This document shows positions 5,480-14,843 of a stretch of DNA of 40,104 bases, piece after piece. Source of the stretch: Desulfatitalea sp. BRH_c12 (GTDB lineage: Bacteria; Desulfobacterota; Desulfobacteria; Desulfobacterales; Desulfosarcinaceae); assembly GCA_000961655.1 (NCBI GenBank), contig LADR01000050.1, positions 1 through 40,104 of the forward strand, in the 5' to 3' direction. The notes below the pieces were generated by a model. The model ran no database searches, was not told where the DNA came from, and saw only the letters and a program-made list of their open reading frames with translations. Within the stretch, counting starts at the first letter, position 1; every line of letters begins with the position of its first letter. The translations under genes and the position numbers were made by a program.

Positions 5480-8143
5480 ATGAGTACAAAGATGCTGGAC
5501 AAGGGGTACGAACCCCATTCCGTCGAACAAAAATGGTATGAGTACTGGGAAAAAGAAGGCCTTTTCGCCGCCGTGGAGGCTGACGACCGGCCGGCTTTTT
5601 CCATCGTCATACCGCCGCCCAATGTCACCGGCGTGCTACACATGGGCCATGCCCTGAACAACACCTTGCAGGACATCCTGTGTCGCTACCGCCGACTGAA
5701 GGGCGACAATGTTCTATGGATGCCCGGCACGGACCATGCCGGTATCGCCACCCAGAATGTGGTCGAACGGCAACTCACCGCCCAAGGCCAGGACCGCCAT
5801 AAACTGGGCCGCGAAAAATTCATCGAAGCGGTCTGGCAATGGCGCACCGAATCGGGTAGCGCCATCATCAACCAGCTCAAACGCCTGGGCGCTTCGTGCG
5901 ACTGGCCGCGTGAACGCTTCACCATGGACGAAGGGTTGTCACGCGCCGTGCGCACCGTCTTTGTGCGGCTCTATGAAGAGGGCCTCATCTATCGCGGCCT
6001 GTACATCACCAACTGGTGCCCGCGCTGCCGCACGGCCCTTTCAGACCTGGAAGTGGAGCACGAGGAACTGGACGGCCATCTGTATCACATCCGCTACCCG
6101 TTCAGCCAAGGCAAGGGCGGGCTGGTGGTGGCGACCACGCGGCCCGAAACCATGCTGGGCGACACGGCCGTGGCGACTCATCCCGAAGACCCGCGCTACA
6201 GGCAGCTGCCGGCGGAATCCGTGCGCCTGCCGCTGATGGACCGCGACATTCCGATCATCCGCGACGATTACGTCGATCGTGCTTTCGGCACCGGCGCGCT
6301 GAAGGTAACCCCGGCCCACGACCCCAATGACTTTGAAATCGGCCGGCGCCACAATCTGCCCAGTATCAAGGTTATCGACGATGACGGCCGCATGGGCGCC
6401 GACGCCGGCCGCTTCCAGGGGATGGATCGCTTTGCCTGCCGCGACGCTGTCGTTGCAGCCCTGCGCGAACAAGGCCTTCTGGTGCGCATGGACCCGCACA
6501 AACACGGCGTGGGACACTGCTACCGCTGCAAAAGCGTGGTCGAGCCCAACTTGTCGCAGCAGTGGTTCGTCAAGGTCAAGCCTTTGGCCGAACCGGCCAT
6601 CGCGGCCGTGCAGAGCGGCCGGACCCGCATCGTGCCCGAAAGCTGGGCCAAGACCTACTATGACTGGATGTTCAACATCAAGGATTGGTGCATCTCGCGC
6701 CAAATATGGTGGGGACACCAGATTCCGGCCTGGACCTGCCAGAGCTGCAGTGAACTGATCGTGGCTATGCAAGCCCCCGCGCAATGCACCCAATGCGGCG
6801 GCAGCGACCTCGTTCAGGAAACCGACGTGCTCGACACCTGGTTCAGCTCGGCCCTGTGGCCTTTTTCCACCATGGGCTGGCCGGACCGCACCCCTCTGCT
6901 GAAAACCTTCTATCCCACCGCGGTGCTGGTGACCGGTTTCGACATCCTCTTTTTCTGGGTGGCGCGCATGATGATGATGGGCATCCACTTCATGGGCGAG
7001 GTGCCCTTCAAGGATGTCTATGTGCATGCCCTGGTGCGCGATGAAGAAGGCAAGAAGATGAGCAAGTCCAAGGGCAATGTGATCGACCCCTTGAACGTCA
7101 TCGAAGTCTATGGCACGGATGCTTTCCGGTATACCCTGGCTGCCTTTGCCGCCCAGGGCCGCGACATCAAGTTGTCCGAAAAACGCGTGGAAGGTTACCG
7201 CCACTTCATCAACAAACTCTGGAACGCCGCACGATTCGCGCTGATGCACCTGGACAACGGCTACGATCGCATCGACACCGCCCATCTCACCTTGCCCGAC
7301 CGCTGGATTCTCGCGCGGCTGGCGCACACGATCCGCCAGGTGACCGCAGCCTTGGACGAGTACCGCTTCAACGAGGCGGCCGGTGCTGCCTATCAGTTTG
7401 TGTGGCACGAGTTCTGCGACTGGTATGTGGAAGCAGCCAAACCGGCCTTGTATGACGAAAACCATCCCCAGGAACGTGAAGCGGCGCGCCAGGTGCTCTG
7501 GACGGTTCTGCGCGATATCTTGGTGCTTCTGCACCCCTTTGCACCCTTCGTGACCGAAGAGATCTGGGAAAAACTGCCCGGCACCCAGGGCTCGATCATG
7601 CGGGCCACCTTCCCTGAACCGCAAAATACGCTGGATGCGCCGGCTTTCGCCGAGGCCGAATCTGAAATGACCCTGGTCATGGAGATCGTTACAGCCATTC
7701 GCACGATCCGCGGCGAAATGAACATCAGCCCGGCGGCCAAACTGAGCGTCACCATCCAAGCGCCCGACGCGGCAGTACGCGCCGCGATCGACGCCCACCA
7801 GGCCATTATCGTCAATCTGGCCCGCCTGGATGGCCTGAAGACCGACGAACACGGTGAACGCTCGCCCACGGCGGCGACCGCCATCGTGGCGGGCATGTCG
7901 CTGCAGGTAGAACTTAAAGGGGTGATCGATTTCGCGCAAGAGGTCCAGCGCCTTGAAAAGGAGTTGGGAAAACTCAACAAGGATCTGAACGCCATCAACA
8001 ACAAGCTGCACAATGACAGCTTTCTGGCCAAGGCCCCGCCCGAGGTGGTGGCCGAAGTCCGGGGAAAACAAGCTGTCTTGTCGGAAAAGCAGGGTAAACT
8101 GAACGTGACCGTCGAGCGCATCCGCGCCTTCGTAGGGCACTGA
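5480..8143 (+). CDS. valS: Valyl-tRNA synthetase
   Basis: 887-residue class Ia synthetase that charges tRNA-Val with valine at the expense of ATP and edits threonyl-tRNA. Visible signatures are PPPNVTGVLHMGHALN (HIGH motif as HMGH, about residues 45-60), TTRPETMLGDTAVATHP of the CP1 editing domain, paired CxxC zinc-binding motifs (CPRCRTA, CYRCKS, CQSC ... CTQCGG), TDVLDTWFSS, and KKMSKSKGNV (KMSKS loop). The C-terminus (LEKELGKLNKDLNAINNKL) is the tRNA-binding coiled coil typical of ValS. ATG 5480 follows GGAG (5467-5470) and AGGA; an upstream in-frame TTG at 5465 is less likely. nadC starts 14 bp after the stop, so the two are probably co-transcribed. Confidence 0.98.
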   Translation: MSTKMLDKGYEPHSVEQKWYEYWEKEGLFAAVEADDRPAFSIVIPPPNVTGVLHMGHALNNTLQDILCRYRRLKGDNVLWMPGTDHAGIATQNVVERQLTAQGQDRHKLGREKFIEAVWQWRTESGSAIINQLKRLGASCDWPRERFTMDEGLSRAVRTVFVRLYEEGLIYRGLYITNWCPRCRTALSDLEVEHEELDGHLYHIRYPFSQGKGGLVVATTRPETMLGDTAVATHPEDPRYRQLPAESVRLPLMDRDIPIIRDDYVDRAFGTGALKVTPAHDPNDFEIGRRHNLPSIKVIDDDGRMGADAGRFQGMDRFACRDAVVAALREQGLLVRMDPHKHGVGHCYRCKSVVEPNLSQQWFVKVKPLAEPAIAAVQSGRTRIVPESWAKTYYDWMFNIKDWCISRQIWWGHQIPAWTCQSCSELIVAMQAPAQCTQCGGSDLVQETDVLDTWFSSALWPFSTMGWPDRTPLLKTFYPTAVLVTGFDILFFWVARMMMMGIHFMGEVPFKDVYVHALVRDEEGKKMSKSKGNVIDPLNVIEVYGTDAFRYTLAAFAAQGRDIKLSEKRVEGYRHFINKLWNAARFALMHLDNGYDRIDTAHLTLPDRWILARLAHTIRQVTAALDEYRFNEAAGAAYQFVWHEFCDWYVEAAKPALYDENHPQEREAARQVLWTVLRDILVLLHPFAPFVTEEIWEKLPGTQGSIMRATFPEPQNTLDAPAFAEAESEMTLVMEIVTAIRTIRGEMNISPAAKLSVTIQAPDAAVRAAIDAHQAIIVNLARLDGLKTDEHGERSPTAATAIVAGMSLQVELKGVIDFAQEVQRLEKELGKLNKDLNAINNKLHNDSFLAKAPPEVVAEVRGKQAVLSEKQGKLNVTVERIRAFVGH

Positions 8144-8157
8144 AGAAGGGAGCGCGC

Positions 8158-9000
8158 ATGCAGCCTTTGGTTTTCAACGCCGCCGTCGACCGCCTGATCG
8201 ATCTGGCTCTGGAGGAAGATATCGGCAGCGGAGACATCACCACCAACCACCTGGTGGCTCCCGAAGCCCAATCACAGGGCACCATCATTGCCAAGGAAGC
8301 ACTGGTGATCGCCGGCCTGAGCGTGGCCCGGCGCGTGTTTGAACGCTTGGACCCGCACATTGTCATCCACTCCGATGTCGCAGACGGCGACCTCGTGCCC
8401 AAGGGGGCCGTGGTGCTCGACCTGCAGGGCCGGCTGGCCGCCCTGCTTACCGCCGAGCGCACCGCCCTCAACTTTTTGCAACGCTTATCGGGCATTGCCA
8501 CCCACGTGCGCACCTTCATGGAACGGATAGCCGATGCGCCGGTGCGCTTGGTCGATACACGTAAAACCACCCCGGGCTGGCGCGTGCTGGAAAAGTACGC
8601 CGTCCGCGTGGGCGGTGCCGCCAATCACCGCATGGGGCTCTATGACGGGGTTCTGATCAAGGACAACCATATTGCGGCCTGTGGCGGTATCACCGCGGCA
8701 GTCCAGCGCATCCGTGCGCAGGTGTCCCATCTGACCAAGATCGAAGTGGAAGCGTCCAACCTGGAAGAGGTCCGCGAAGCCTTGACGGCCGGCGTCGAGA
8801 TCATCATGTTGGACAACATGGACGTAGCGGCCATCCGGGAAGCGACAGCGTTCATCAACCGCCGGGCGCTGGTCGAAATTTCCGGCGGCGTGACCGCCAA
8901 AGATCTCCCCGCCCTTGCCACAACCGGCGTCGACCTGATCTCCTCCGGCGCCCTGACCCATTCGGCCCGCGCAGTTGATCTAAGTATGAGGATAGGTTGA
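8158..9000 (+). CDS. nadC: Nicotinate-nucleotide pyrophosphorylase (quinolinate phosphoribosyltransferase)
   Basis: 280 residues, the normal length. It converts quinolinate and PRPP to nicotinate mononucleotide with release of CO2 and pyrophosphate in de novo NAD synthesis. Family landmarks are LALEEDIGSGDITT near the N-terminus, LTAERTALNFLQRLSGIAT, the active-site stretch DTRKTTPGWRVLEKYAVRVG, then HRMGLYDGVLIKDNHI, and the C-terminal barrel strands IIMLDNMD and VEISGGVT. ATG 8158 is preceded by AAGGGAG. nadA and nadB are not in this window. It lies directly downstream of valS and is followed after 99 bp by the rhomboid gene. Confidence 0.97.
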   Translation: MQPLVFNAAVDRLIDLALEEDIGSGDITTNHLVAPEAQSQGTIIAKEALVIAGLSVARRVFERLDPHIVIHSDVADGDLVPKGAVVLDLQGRLAALLTAERTALNFLQRLSGIATHVRTFMERIADAPVRLVDTRKTTPGWRVLEKYAVRVGGAANHRMGLYDGVLIKDNHIAACGGITAAVQRIRAQVSHLTKIEVEASNLEEVREALTAGVEIIMLDNMDVAAIREATAFINRRALVEISGGVTAKDLPALATTGVDLISSGALTHSARAVDLSMRIG

Positions 9001-9099
9001 GGATTACGCCTCAACTTTCGGGATTGGCACGTAGTGATGTGATCCGGGCGGTGGTCCGCGCCACAGTCAGCCATGAGATTTAATGAGGCTTAGGGTTTT

Positions 9100-10068
9100 A
9101 TGATCCCGATTCGCGACACCACCCCATCCAGAAATGTTCCGGTGGTCAACAACGTGTTGATTGCCGTGAATGTCGTGGTGTTCCTGGTAGAGTTGATGCA
9201 GGGACCGGCCATGGACCGTTTTGTTTTCACGTACGGTCTGGTGCCGGCGCGCTACACAGTGGACCGGCTGGCCGAGCATTTCACCTTCGGCCAGCAGGCT
9301 TTCGCCTGGCTCTCCTTTATGTTCCTGCACGGCGGTTTTCTGCATCTGCTGGGAAACATGTGGTCGCTGTACATCTTTGGTGATAATGTCGAGGACCGCT
9401 TGGGGCCGGTGCGTTATTTGGCTTTCTACCTGCTGTGCGGCATTGCTTCGGGTATCTCGCACTTTGTGTTGAACACGCACTCCACCGCGCCCACCATCGG
9501 GGCCAGCGGGGCCATTGCCGGCGTGATGGGCGCCTATTTCCTGCTCCATCCCACCTCCAGGATCCTGACACTGATTCCGATTTTCTTCATTCCCTGGTTT
9601 GTGGAGATACCGGCATTTTTCTTTCTGGGCGTGTGGTTTCTGATGCAGTTTCTCAGCGCCACGGCGAGCACCGGCGGCGCTGGCGGCATTGCATGGTGGG
9701 CCCACATCGGCGGGTTTGTTTTTGGCATGCTGTTTCTGAAACTGTTCTTAGCCTTGCCGGTGTCCGGCGTGACCGCACGCGTGCGACCCATGACCGCCCG
9801 CAAGCACTCGCACCGGTTGCAGGTGGTGCACCCCGAGTCGCCGCAACCCGATGCCGACGTGCACGCCACCATTACCGTTTCCCCCTATGAAGCTTTGGTT
9901 GGTGCCCGCAAGCTGGTTAACGTTCCAAGCGGCTTTCAACGGCGCATGTTCCGCGTCGATGTGCCGCCCGGCATGGCCGCCGACAAAGTCTTGCGCCTGC
10001 GCGGCCAAGGCCTGTCACGACCGGACGGCACCCGCGGCGACCTGCTGCTCAAAGTCGTCATTCATTAG
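9100..10068 (+). CDS. Rhomboid serine protease fused to a DnaJ C-terminal domain
   Basis: 322 residues. Residues 1-220 form a rhomboid intramembrane protease: N-terminal MIPIRDTTPSRNVPVV typical of the family, HGGFLHLLGNMW with Asn86, the nucleophile motif GASGAIAG with Ser136, and the catalytic His202 in WWAHIGGFVFG, within about six hydrophobic helices. After a Pro/Arg-rich linker, residues 251-322 read as the peptide-binding C-terminal domain of DnaJ/CbpA: ITVSPYEALVGARKLVNVPS, then VDVPPGMAADKVLRLRGQGL and a terminal GDLLLKVVIH. There is no J domain and no DnaJ zinc finger. The rhomboid topology would place this tail in the cytoplasm. The join is in one continuous frame with no sign of assembly error. 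A role in presenting misfolded substrates to the protease is inference. Confidence 0.9.
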   Translation: MIPIRDTTPSRNVPVVNNVLIAVNVVVFLVELMQGPAMDRFVFTYGLVPARYTVDRLAEHFTFGQQAFAWLSFMFLHGGFLHLLGNMWSLYIFGDNVEDRLGPVRYLAFYLLCGIASGISHFVLNTHSTAPTIGASGAIAGVMGAYFLLHPTSRILTLIPIFFIPWFVEIPAFFFLGVWFLMQFLSATASTGGAGGIAWWAHIGGFVFGMLFLKLFLALPVSGVTARVRPMTARKHSHRLQVVHPESPQPDADVHATITVSPYEALVGARKLVNVPSGFQRRMFRVDVPPGMAADKVLRLRGQGLSRPDGTRGDLLLKVVIH

Positions 10069-10270
10069 TCTAAAAGCCTATGCCTGCACGGCACACTGCC
10101 AAATCTTATGAACCGCCTGTGGCCATCTCCCGGCAAGGCTTCAAAGGCCTGCCTGGCGGTATGACATGCCATTGATTAAATAGCTGTTTTAAATACTATT
10201 TGAATTCAGCACCGCCTTCTGTTATCCCTTTCAAGTTATGCCAATTCATATTTTGAAGGAAAATGATTCA

Positions 10271-11464
10271 ATGCCCTCAACAGGAATTGCCATGCTATCC
10301 CTGCATTGCACTGGCCGCTGGATTGTACGCAACATGATAAGGGTCGCAACCCTGACGCTCCTCGCGGGCAGCACCGCTTTGCCCTTGGTCACCCAGGCTG
10401 CGCCCCCCCGCGAGGCTGGCCCGCCCCCCACGGTCATGGTCACCCGTGTGACCGAAGAGGATGTCAATCCGCCCAAAGAGTACGTCGGACGCGTGGAAGC
10501 CATCCAGAGCGTGGACCTGCGCGCCCGCGTGGAAGGCTTTCTGGAAAAAGTCGCTTTTCGGGAGGGCGCGCTGGTCAAAGCCGGCGATCTGCTCTACGTT
10601 ATCGAGCAGGCGCCTTATCGCGCCAGGCTCGCTGAAGCGCGGGCCAGGGTCTCCCAGGCTGAGGCGGCCATGACCCAGGCGCGCCAATACCTGCAGCGCC
10701 TGCGTAACGTTAAAACCGGTGGTGTGTCGGCCCTCGACCTGGATGCGGCCATCAGCAGCGAACAACAAGCTGCGGCCCGTTTTGTGGAGGCTAAAGCCAA
10801 CCTGGACCAGGCTCAGTTGAATCTGGAGTATACCAGCATCCAAGCGCCGATCAGCGGCCGCATCGGTCGCACGGCCTACACCCGGGGCAACCTGGTCGGC
10901 CCCGCTTCGGTTGCCCTGGCCCGCATCGTACAGATCGATCCCATTCGGGCCGTCTATTCGGTCAGCGAAAACGAGGTGGTCGATGCGCAAATGGCACCCA
11001 AGTCCGGCCGTGGCGGCGACAAGGGCGACAGTTTGTTTGTTCCGCGTCTGAAATTACCCAATGGCAAAATGTTTCCCGATCCCGGCCGGATCGATTTCAT
11101 CGACAACCAGGTCGACCCGGACACTGGCACGATCGCTATCCGGGCCGTGTTCGACAACCCGCAAGGACTTTTGCTCCCCGGCCAATACGTGACCGTGTTG
11201 CTCAGCCGTAGCGCATCCCGGCGCCTGCCGGTGATCCCGCAAGCAGCGGTCGTTGAGGACCGCAACGGGCGTTACGTGTTCGTGGTCGATGACCAGAAAA
11301 CCGTCCGGATGCGCAGAATAGAAACCGGCAACGCTATACGGAACCACTGGGTGGTCGAAAACGGATTGACCGCAGGCGAAACAATCATTGTGCAGGGCAT
11401 TCAAAAAGTGACCCCGGACCAAAAGGTCAACGTCCAGACTGCTGAAGAAACGCCCAAGGAGTAA
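10271..11464 (+). CDS. RND efflux periplasmic adaptor (AcrA/MexA type)
   Basis: Membrane fusion protein linking the inner-membrane RND pump to the outer-membrane channel. The ATG at 10271 has AAGGA at 10256-10260; an in-frame ATG at 10238 lacks a site. An N-terminal signal-like segment ends near PLVTQAAPP, with no lipobox Cys visible. Then come the lipoyl/barrel strand VEAIQSVDLRARVEGFLEKV, a coiled-coil hairpin rich in Ala, Glu and Arg (ARVSQAEAAMTQARQYLQRL), the second half-lipoyl IQAPISGRIGRTAYTRGNLV, and the beta-barrel and membrane-proximal domains with GLLLPGQYVTVLL. The pump gene starts 3 bp after the stop behind an AAGGAG site. The 202-bp upstream gap holds an A+T-rich patch with 6-bp arms AAATAG/CTATTT (10178-10201) but no recognised regulator gene. 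Confidence 0.93.
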   Translation: MPSTGIAMLSLHCTGRWIVRNMIRVATLTLLAGSTALPLVTQAAPPREAGPPPTVMVTRVTEEDVNPPKEYVGRVEAIQSVDLRARVEGFLEKVAFREGALVKAGDLLYVIEQAPYRARLAEARARVSQAEAAMTQARQYLQRLRNVKTGGVSALDLDAAISSEQQAAARFVEAKANLDQAQLNLEYTSIQAPISGRIGRTAYTRGNLVGPASVALARIVQIDPIRAVYSVSENEVVDAQMAPKSGRGGDKGDSLFVPRLKLPNGKMFPDPGRIDFIDNQVDPDTGTIAIRAVFDNPQGLLLPGQYVTVLLSRSASRRLPVIPQAAVVEDRNGRYVFVVDDQKTVRMRRIETGNAIRNHWVVENGLTAGETIIVQGIQKVTPDQKVNVQTAEETPKE

Positions 11465-11467
11465 TTC

Positions 11468-14400
11468 ATGCTCTCGCGCATTTTCATCGAGCGGCCGCGC
11501 CTGGCCCTGGTGGTCTCGATCATCATCACCCTGGCCGGCGTCCTGGCGCTGCTGAATATCCCCATTGCCCAGTACCCGCAGATCACGCCGCCCGAAATCC
11601 GGGTCACGGCCACATACCCTGGCGCCAGTGCCCAGGTCGTGGCCAATACGGTGGCTGCACCGATCGAAGCCGAAATGAACGGCGTGGACGACATGCTCTA
11701 CATGTCCTCGACCAGTTCCGACAATGGCAGCTACAGCCTGAGCGTCACCTTCGAGGTCGGTACCGATCCCAACATCGCCCAGGTCAATGTCCAGAACCGG
11801 GTCCAGCAGGCAGTTCCCAAACTGCCCAACGACGTGACCGACCAGGGCGTTTCGGTACGCAAACGTTCCAGCGACATACTGGGTGTCGTCAGTTTTTTCT
11901 CCCCGGAGGGCAGCCGCGACCCCCTGTACTTGAGCAACTATGTCAGCATCAATGTCAAGGATGCTTTGACACGGCTCAACGGTGTCAGCGAGGCATTCAT
12001 CTTCGGCGCCCAGGATTACAGCATGCGCGTATGGATGGATCCGGAGCGGCTGACCGCCATCGGCCTGACCGCCGAGGACGTGATCTCGGCCATTCGGCAG
12101 CAAAACGTGCAGGCCGCCGCCGGCGCGGTCGGCTCCGCACCCACCCACAGCGACCAGCAAGTGCAGTTTACGCTGCGCGCCAAGGGTCGCCTGGAAGATG
12201 CCGCCGAATTTGCCGACATCATTGTGCGCACCAACGATGACGGCGGCGTGGTGCGCCTCAAAAATGTGGCCCGCGTCGAACTGGGGGCGGCGCTTTATGG
12301 ATCCCGATCCACATTGAACGGTGCGCCAGGGGTCAACATGGCGGTATACCAGAGTGTCGGGGCCAACGCGCTGGAAGCCGTCGAATCCATCGAAAAGGAA
12401 ATGGCGCGCCTGGCCGCAAATCTTCCCGAAGACATTCAATACCGCTTTGTCTACGACACCACCAAGTATGTACGGTCCGCCATCGAAGAAATCACCTTTA
12501 CCCTGATCATCACCTTTTTCCTGGTGGTCGGGGTGACTTTTCTGTTTTTACAGGATTGGCGCGCCACGCTGATCCCCTCCCTGACCATTCCGGTGTCGTT
12601 GATCGGCACCTTTGCGGTGTTGATCGCATTGGGGTTCAGCGCCAATACGATCACCTTGTTTGCCTTGATCCTGGCCATCGGCCTGGTGGTCGACGATGCC
12701 ATCGTGGTTGTAGAAAATGTGCAGCGCGTCATGCTCGAGGAAAAGCTGGATTCTCATCAGGCGGCCATCCGGGCCATGGATCAGGTCACCGGGCCGATCA
12801 TCTCGACCACGCTGGTCATGCTGGCGGTGTTCGTGCCGGTGGGGTTTCTGCCGGGCATCACAGGCGTGCTGTACAAACAATTTGCCGTGACCATCACGAC
12901 GGCGGTCATCCTTTCCGCAGCCAACGCCCTGACGCTGAGCCCGGCCCTGTGCGCGGTCCTTTTGAGGTCACCAGAGGAAATCCGTCGCGGTCCCCTGGCC
13001 CTTTTCATGCGCGCCCTCGTCACCACCCGCGGCTATTACACGACCGTTTCGGCCTGGCTGATTCGACGCCTGCTGGTGGTCCTGGCCATTTTCCTGGTTG
13101 TGGGCGGCGCCGTTTTTTTCCTCTTCAGCACGCGGCCGACCAGCTTTTTACCCAGCGAGGATCAAGGATCGTTTTTCATCAATGTCCAATTGCCCGAATC
13201 GGCCTCGCTGGCCCGCACTCAAAAGGTCATGGCGCAGGTTTCCAATTTGCTCCAGCAGACGCCGGGCGTCGAGGAAGTCATCGCCGTAACCGGATTCAGT
13301 ATCATCAGCGGCTCAAGCGAGAACGTCGGCCTGGGAGTGGTCGTCCTGGCCCCCTGGGAAGAGCGCGATACGCCCGAACTGCGCATCGACGGCCTATTGG
13401 CCAATTTGCGCCGCGAGCTCTCCGCCATCCCTGAAGCCAATGTCTTTGCTTTCAACCCGCCGGCCATCCGCGGACTGGGTGCCACCGGTGGGTTCGATTT
13501 TCGTCTGCAAGCCATCGGCAATCAGACCCCCCAGGAACTGGCTTCCGTGACGCAGGCCCTGGTGGTGGCCGCCAACCAGGATCCGAACCTGCAGGCAGTC
13601 TTTTCCACCTATTCGGCAGACGTGCCGCAGCTGTTCATCAACCTGGACCGCACCAAGGCCGAAACGCTGAAGGTGCCTGTCAGTACGATTTTTGCGACCC
13701 TGCAGGCCAATCTGGGCTCGCGTTACGTGAACGACTTTAACCTGTTCAGCCGGGTTTACCAGGTCAAAGTGCAAGCCGAGGCCCGTTTCCGCGATTCTGT
13801 CGACGATATTCGCAAAATTTATGTACGCAGCACCGACGGCAACATGGTGCCGCTCAGCAGCCTGGTCACGATCTCAACCGTGCTGGGCCCCCAGTTGGTC
13901 ACCCGCTACAACCAGTTCACCAATACCAATATCAACGGCGAAGCGCTGCCTGGTATCAGCTCGGGGGAAGCCATGGCCGCCATGGAGCGCATCGCCGCGC
14001 AAACGCTTCCCGAGGGCTATACCTACGAGTGGTCGGGGCTCTCCTACCAGGAGCAGAAAAGCAGCGGACAGGCCGGCCTGCTGCTGGGACTGGCCTTGTT
14101 GTTCGGCTTTCTTTTCCTGGTTGGCCAGTATGAAAGCTGGACCATCCCCCTGCCGGTGATCATCTCCATTTCGGTAGCGGTGCTGGGAGCGTTGCTGGGG
14201 ATCTGGATGGCCGGGCTGGATTTGAGCATCTACGCCCAGATCGGCATGGTGCTGCTGGTGGCCCTGGCCAGTAAAAATGCCATTCTGATCGTGGAATTCG
14301 CCAAGGTGCAACGCGAGCAGGGCATGACCATCGTCGAGGCCGCCGTGACCGGGGCGCGCATCCGTTTCCGGGCCGTGCTGATGACCGCTTTTTCCTTCAT

Positions 14401-14596
14401 CATGGGCGTTTTCCCCATGGTTATCGCCACGGGTGCCGGCGCCAACAGCCGGCGGGCTATCGGCACCACCGTGTTTTTCGGCATGCTGGCCGCCACCCTG
14501 GTCGGTATCTTTTTGATCCCCGCCCTTTTCGCTGCTTTTCAGAGAGCCCGCGAGTGGCTGCATGCCCGCATGGACGCACGCAAGCGGCGTGCATAA
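11468..14596 (+). CDS. RND multidrug efflux transporter (AcrB/MexB type, HAE1)
   Basis: 1042 residues, full length for a proton-driven tripartite drug pump. It starts with [17 protein letters not shown], the usual first helix. Two large periplasmic loops alternate with two groups of membrane helices. The proton-relay pair Asp409-Asp410 sits in [16 protein letters not shown] and the partner Lys936 in [26 protein letters not shown] and the [20 protein letters not shown] opening are classic for the HAE1 class. No frameshift was found. The substrate range cannot be read from sequence. It is co-transcribed with the adaptor. The outer-membrane factor gene begins 247 bp downstream, so a separate promoter or long leader is possible there. 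Confidence 0.96.
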   Translation: MLSRIFIERPRLALVVSIIITLAGVLALLNIPIAQYPQITPPEIRVTATYPGASAQVVANTVAAPIEAEMNGVDDMLYMSSTSSDNGSYSLSVTFEVGTDPNIAQVNVQNRVQQAVPKLPNDVTDQGVSVRKRSSDILGVVSFFSPEGSRDPLYLSNYVSINVKDALTRLNGVSEAFIFGAQDYSMRVWMDPERLTAIGLTAEDVISAIRQQNVQAAAGAVGSAPTHSDQQVQFTLRAKGRLEDAAEFADIIVRTNDDGGVVRLKNVARVELGAALYGSRSTLNGAPGVNMAVYQSVGANALEAVESIEKEMARLAANLPEDIQYRFVYDTTKYVRSAIEEITFTLIITFFLVVGVTFLFLQDWRATLIPSLTIPVSLIGTFAVLIALGFSANTITLFALILAIGLVVDDAIVVVENVQRVMLEEKLDSHQAAIRAMDQVTGPIISTTLVMLAVFVPVGFLPGITGVLYKQFAVTITTAVILSAANALTLSPALCAVLLRSPEEIRRGPLALFMRALVTTRGYYTTVSAWLIRRLLVVLAIFLVVGGAVFFLFSTRPTSFLPSEDQGSFFINVQLPESASLARTQKVMAQVSNLLQQTPGVEEVIAVTGFSIISGSSENVGLGVVVLAPWEERDTPELRIDGLLANLRRELSAIPEANVFAFNPPAIRGLGATGGFDFRLQAIGNQTPQELASVTQALVVAANQDPNLQAVFSTYSADVPQLFINLDRTKAETLKVPVSTIFATLQANLGSRYVNDFNLFSRVYQVKVQAEARFRDSVDDIRKIYVRSTDGNMVPLSSLVTISTVLGPQLVTRYNQFTNTNINGEALPGISSGEAMAAMERIAAQTLPEGYTYEWSGLSYQEQKSSGQAGLLLGLALLFGFLFLVGQYESWTIPLPVIISISVAVLGALLGIWMAGLDLSIYAQIGMVLLVALASKNAILIVEFAKVQREQGMTIVEAAVTGARIRFRAVLMTAFSFIMGVFPMVIATGAGANSRRAIGTTVFFGMLAATLVGIFLIPALFAAFQRAREWLHARMDARKRRA

Positions 14597-14657
14597 TGGT
14601 TGCTGAACGCCATGTTGGCCAGCGCTTGCGTATCACCTATCCGGCTGTGGGTATCGT

Positions 14658-14674
14658 TTCACCCGTGGGGTGAA
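14658..14674. other. Short inverted repeat in the pump/outer-membrane-factor gap
   Basis: Arms TTCACCC (14658-14664) and GGGTGAA (14668-14674) with a 3-nt centre, in the 247-bp gap after the RND pump gene. It could be an operator or a weak terminator hairpin; no U-tract follows. No other clear signal was seen in 14597-14843. Confidence 0.3.
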
Positions 14675-14843
14675 CCTTGTTATCGCCCATGATCGTCGCA
14701 CCCTTGCTATGTGAACGACGCTTTGGCCGCTATGAACCAGGCAATCGCAAGGCACGTCCCCGACAGATGAAACGGGGTAGCCCTGAAAAAAATGGACCGC
14801 TTGTAATCTTTAATCAATTCTTAACCGTCTTATCCATAGTGAG

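Noticed and set aside
6041-8140. 699-codon minus-strand ORF
   Set aside because: It lies entirely antisense to valS, whose motifs are unambiguous; long shadow frames are expected in G+C-rich coding DNA and the translation is His/Gly/Arg-rich without domains.
11054-12439. 461-codon minus-strand ORF
   Set aside because: Antisense across the junction of the RND adaptor and pump genes, both of which are clearly real.
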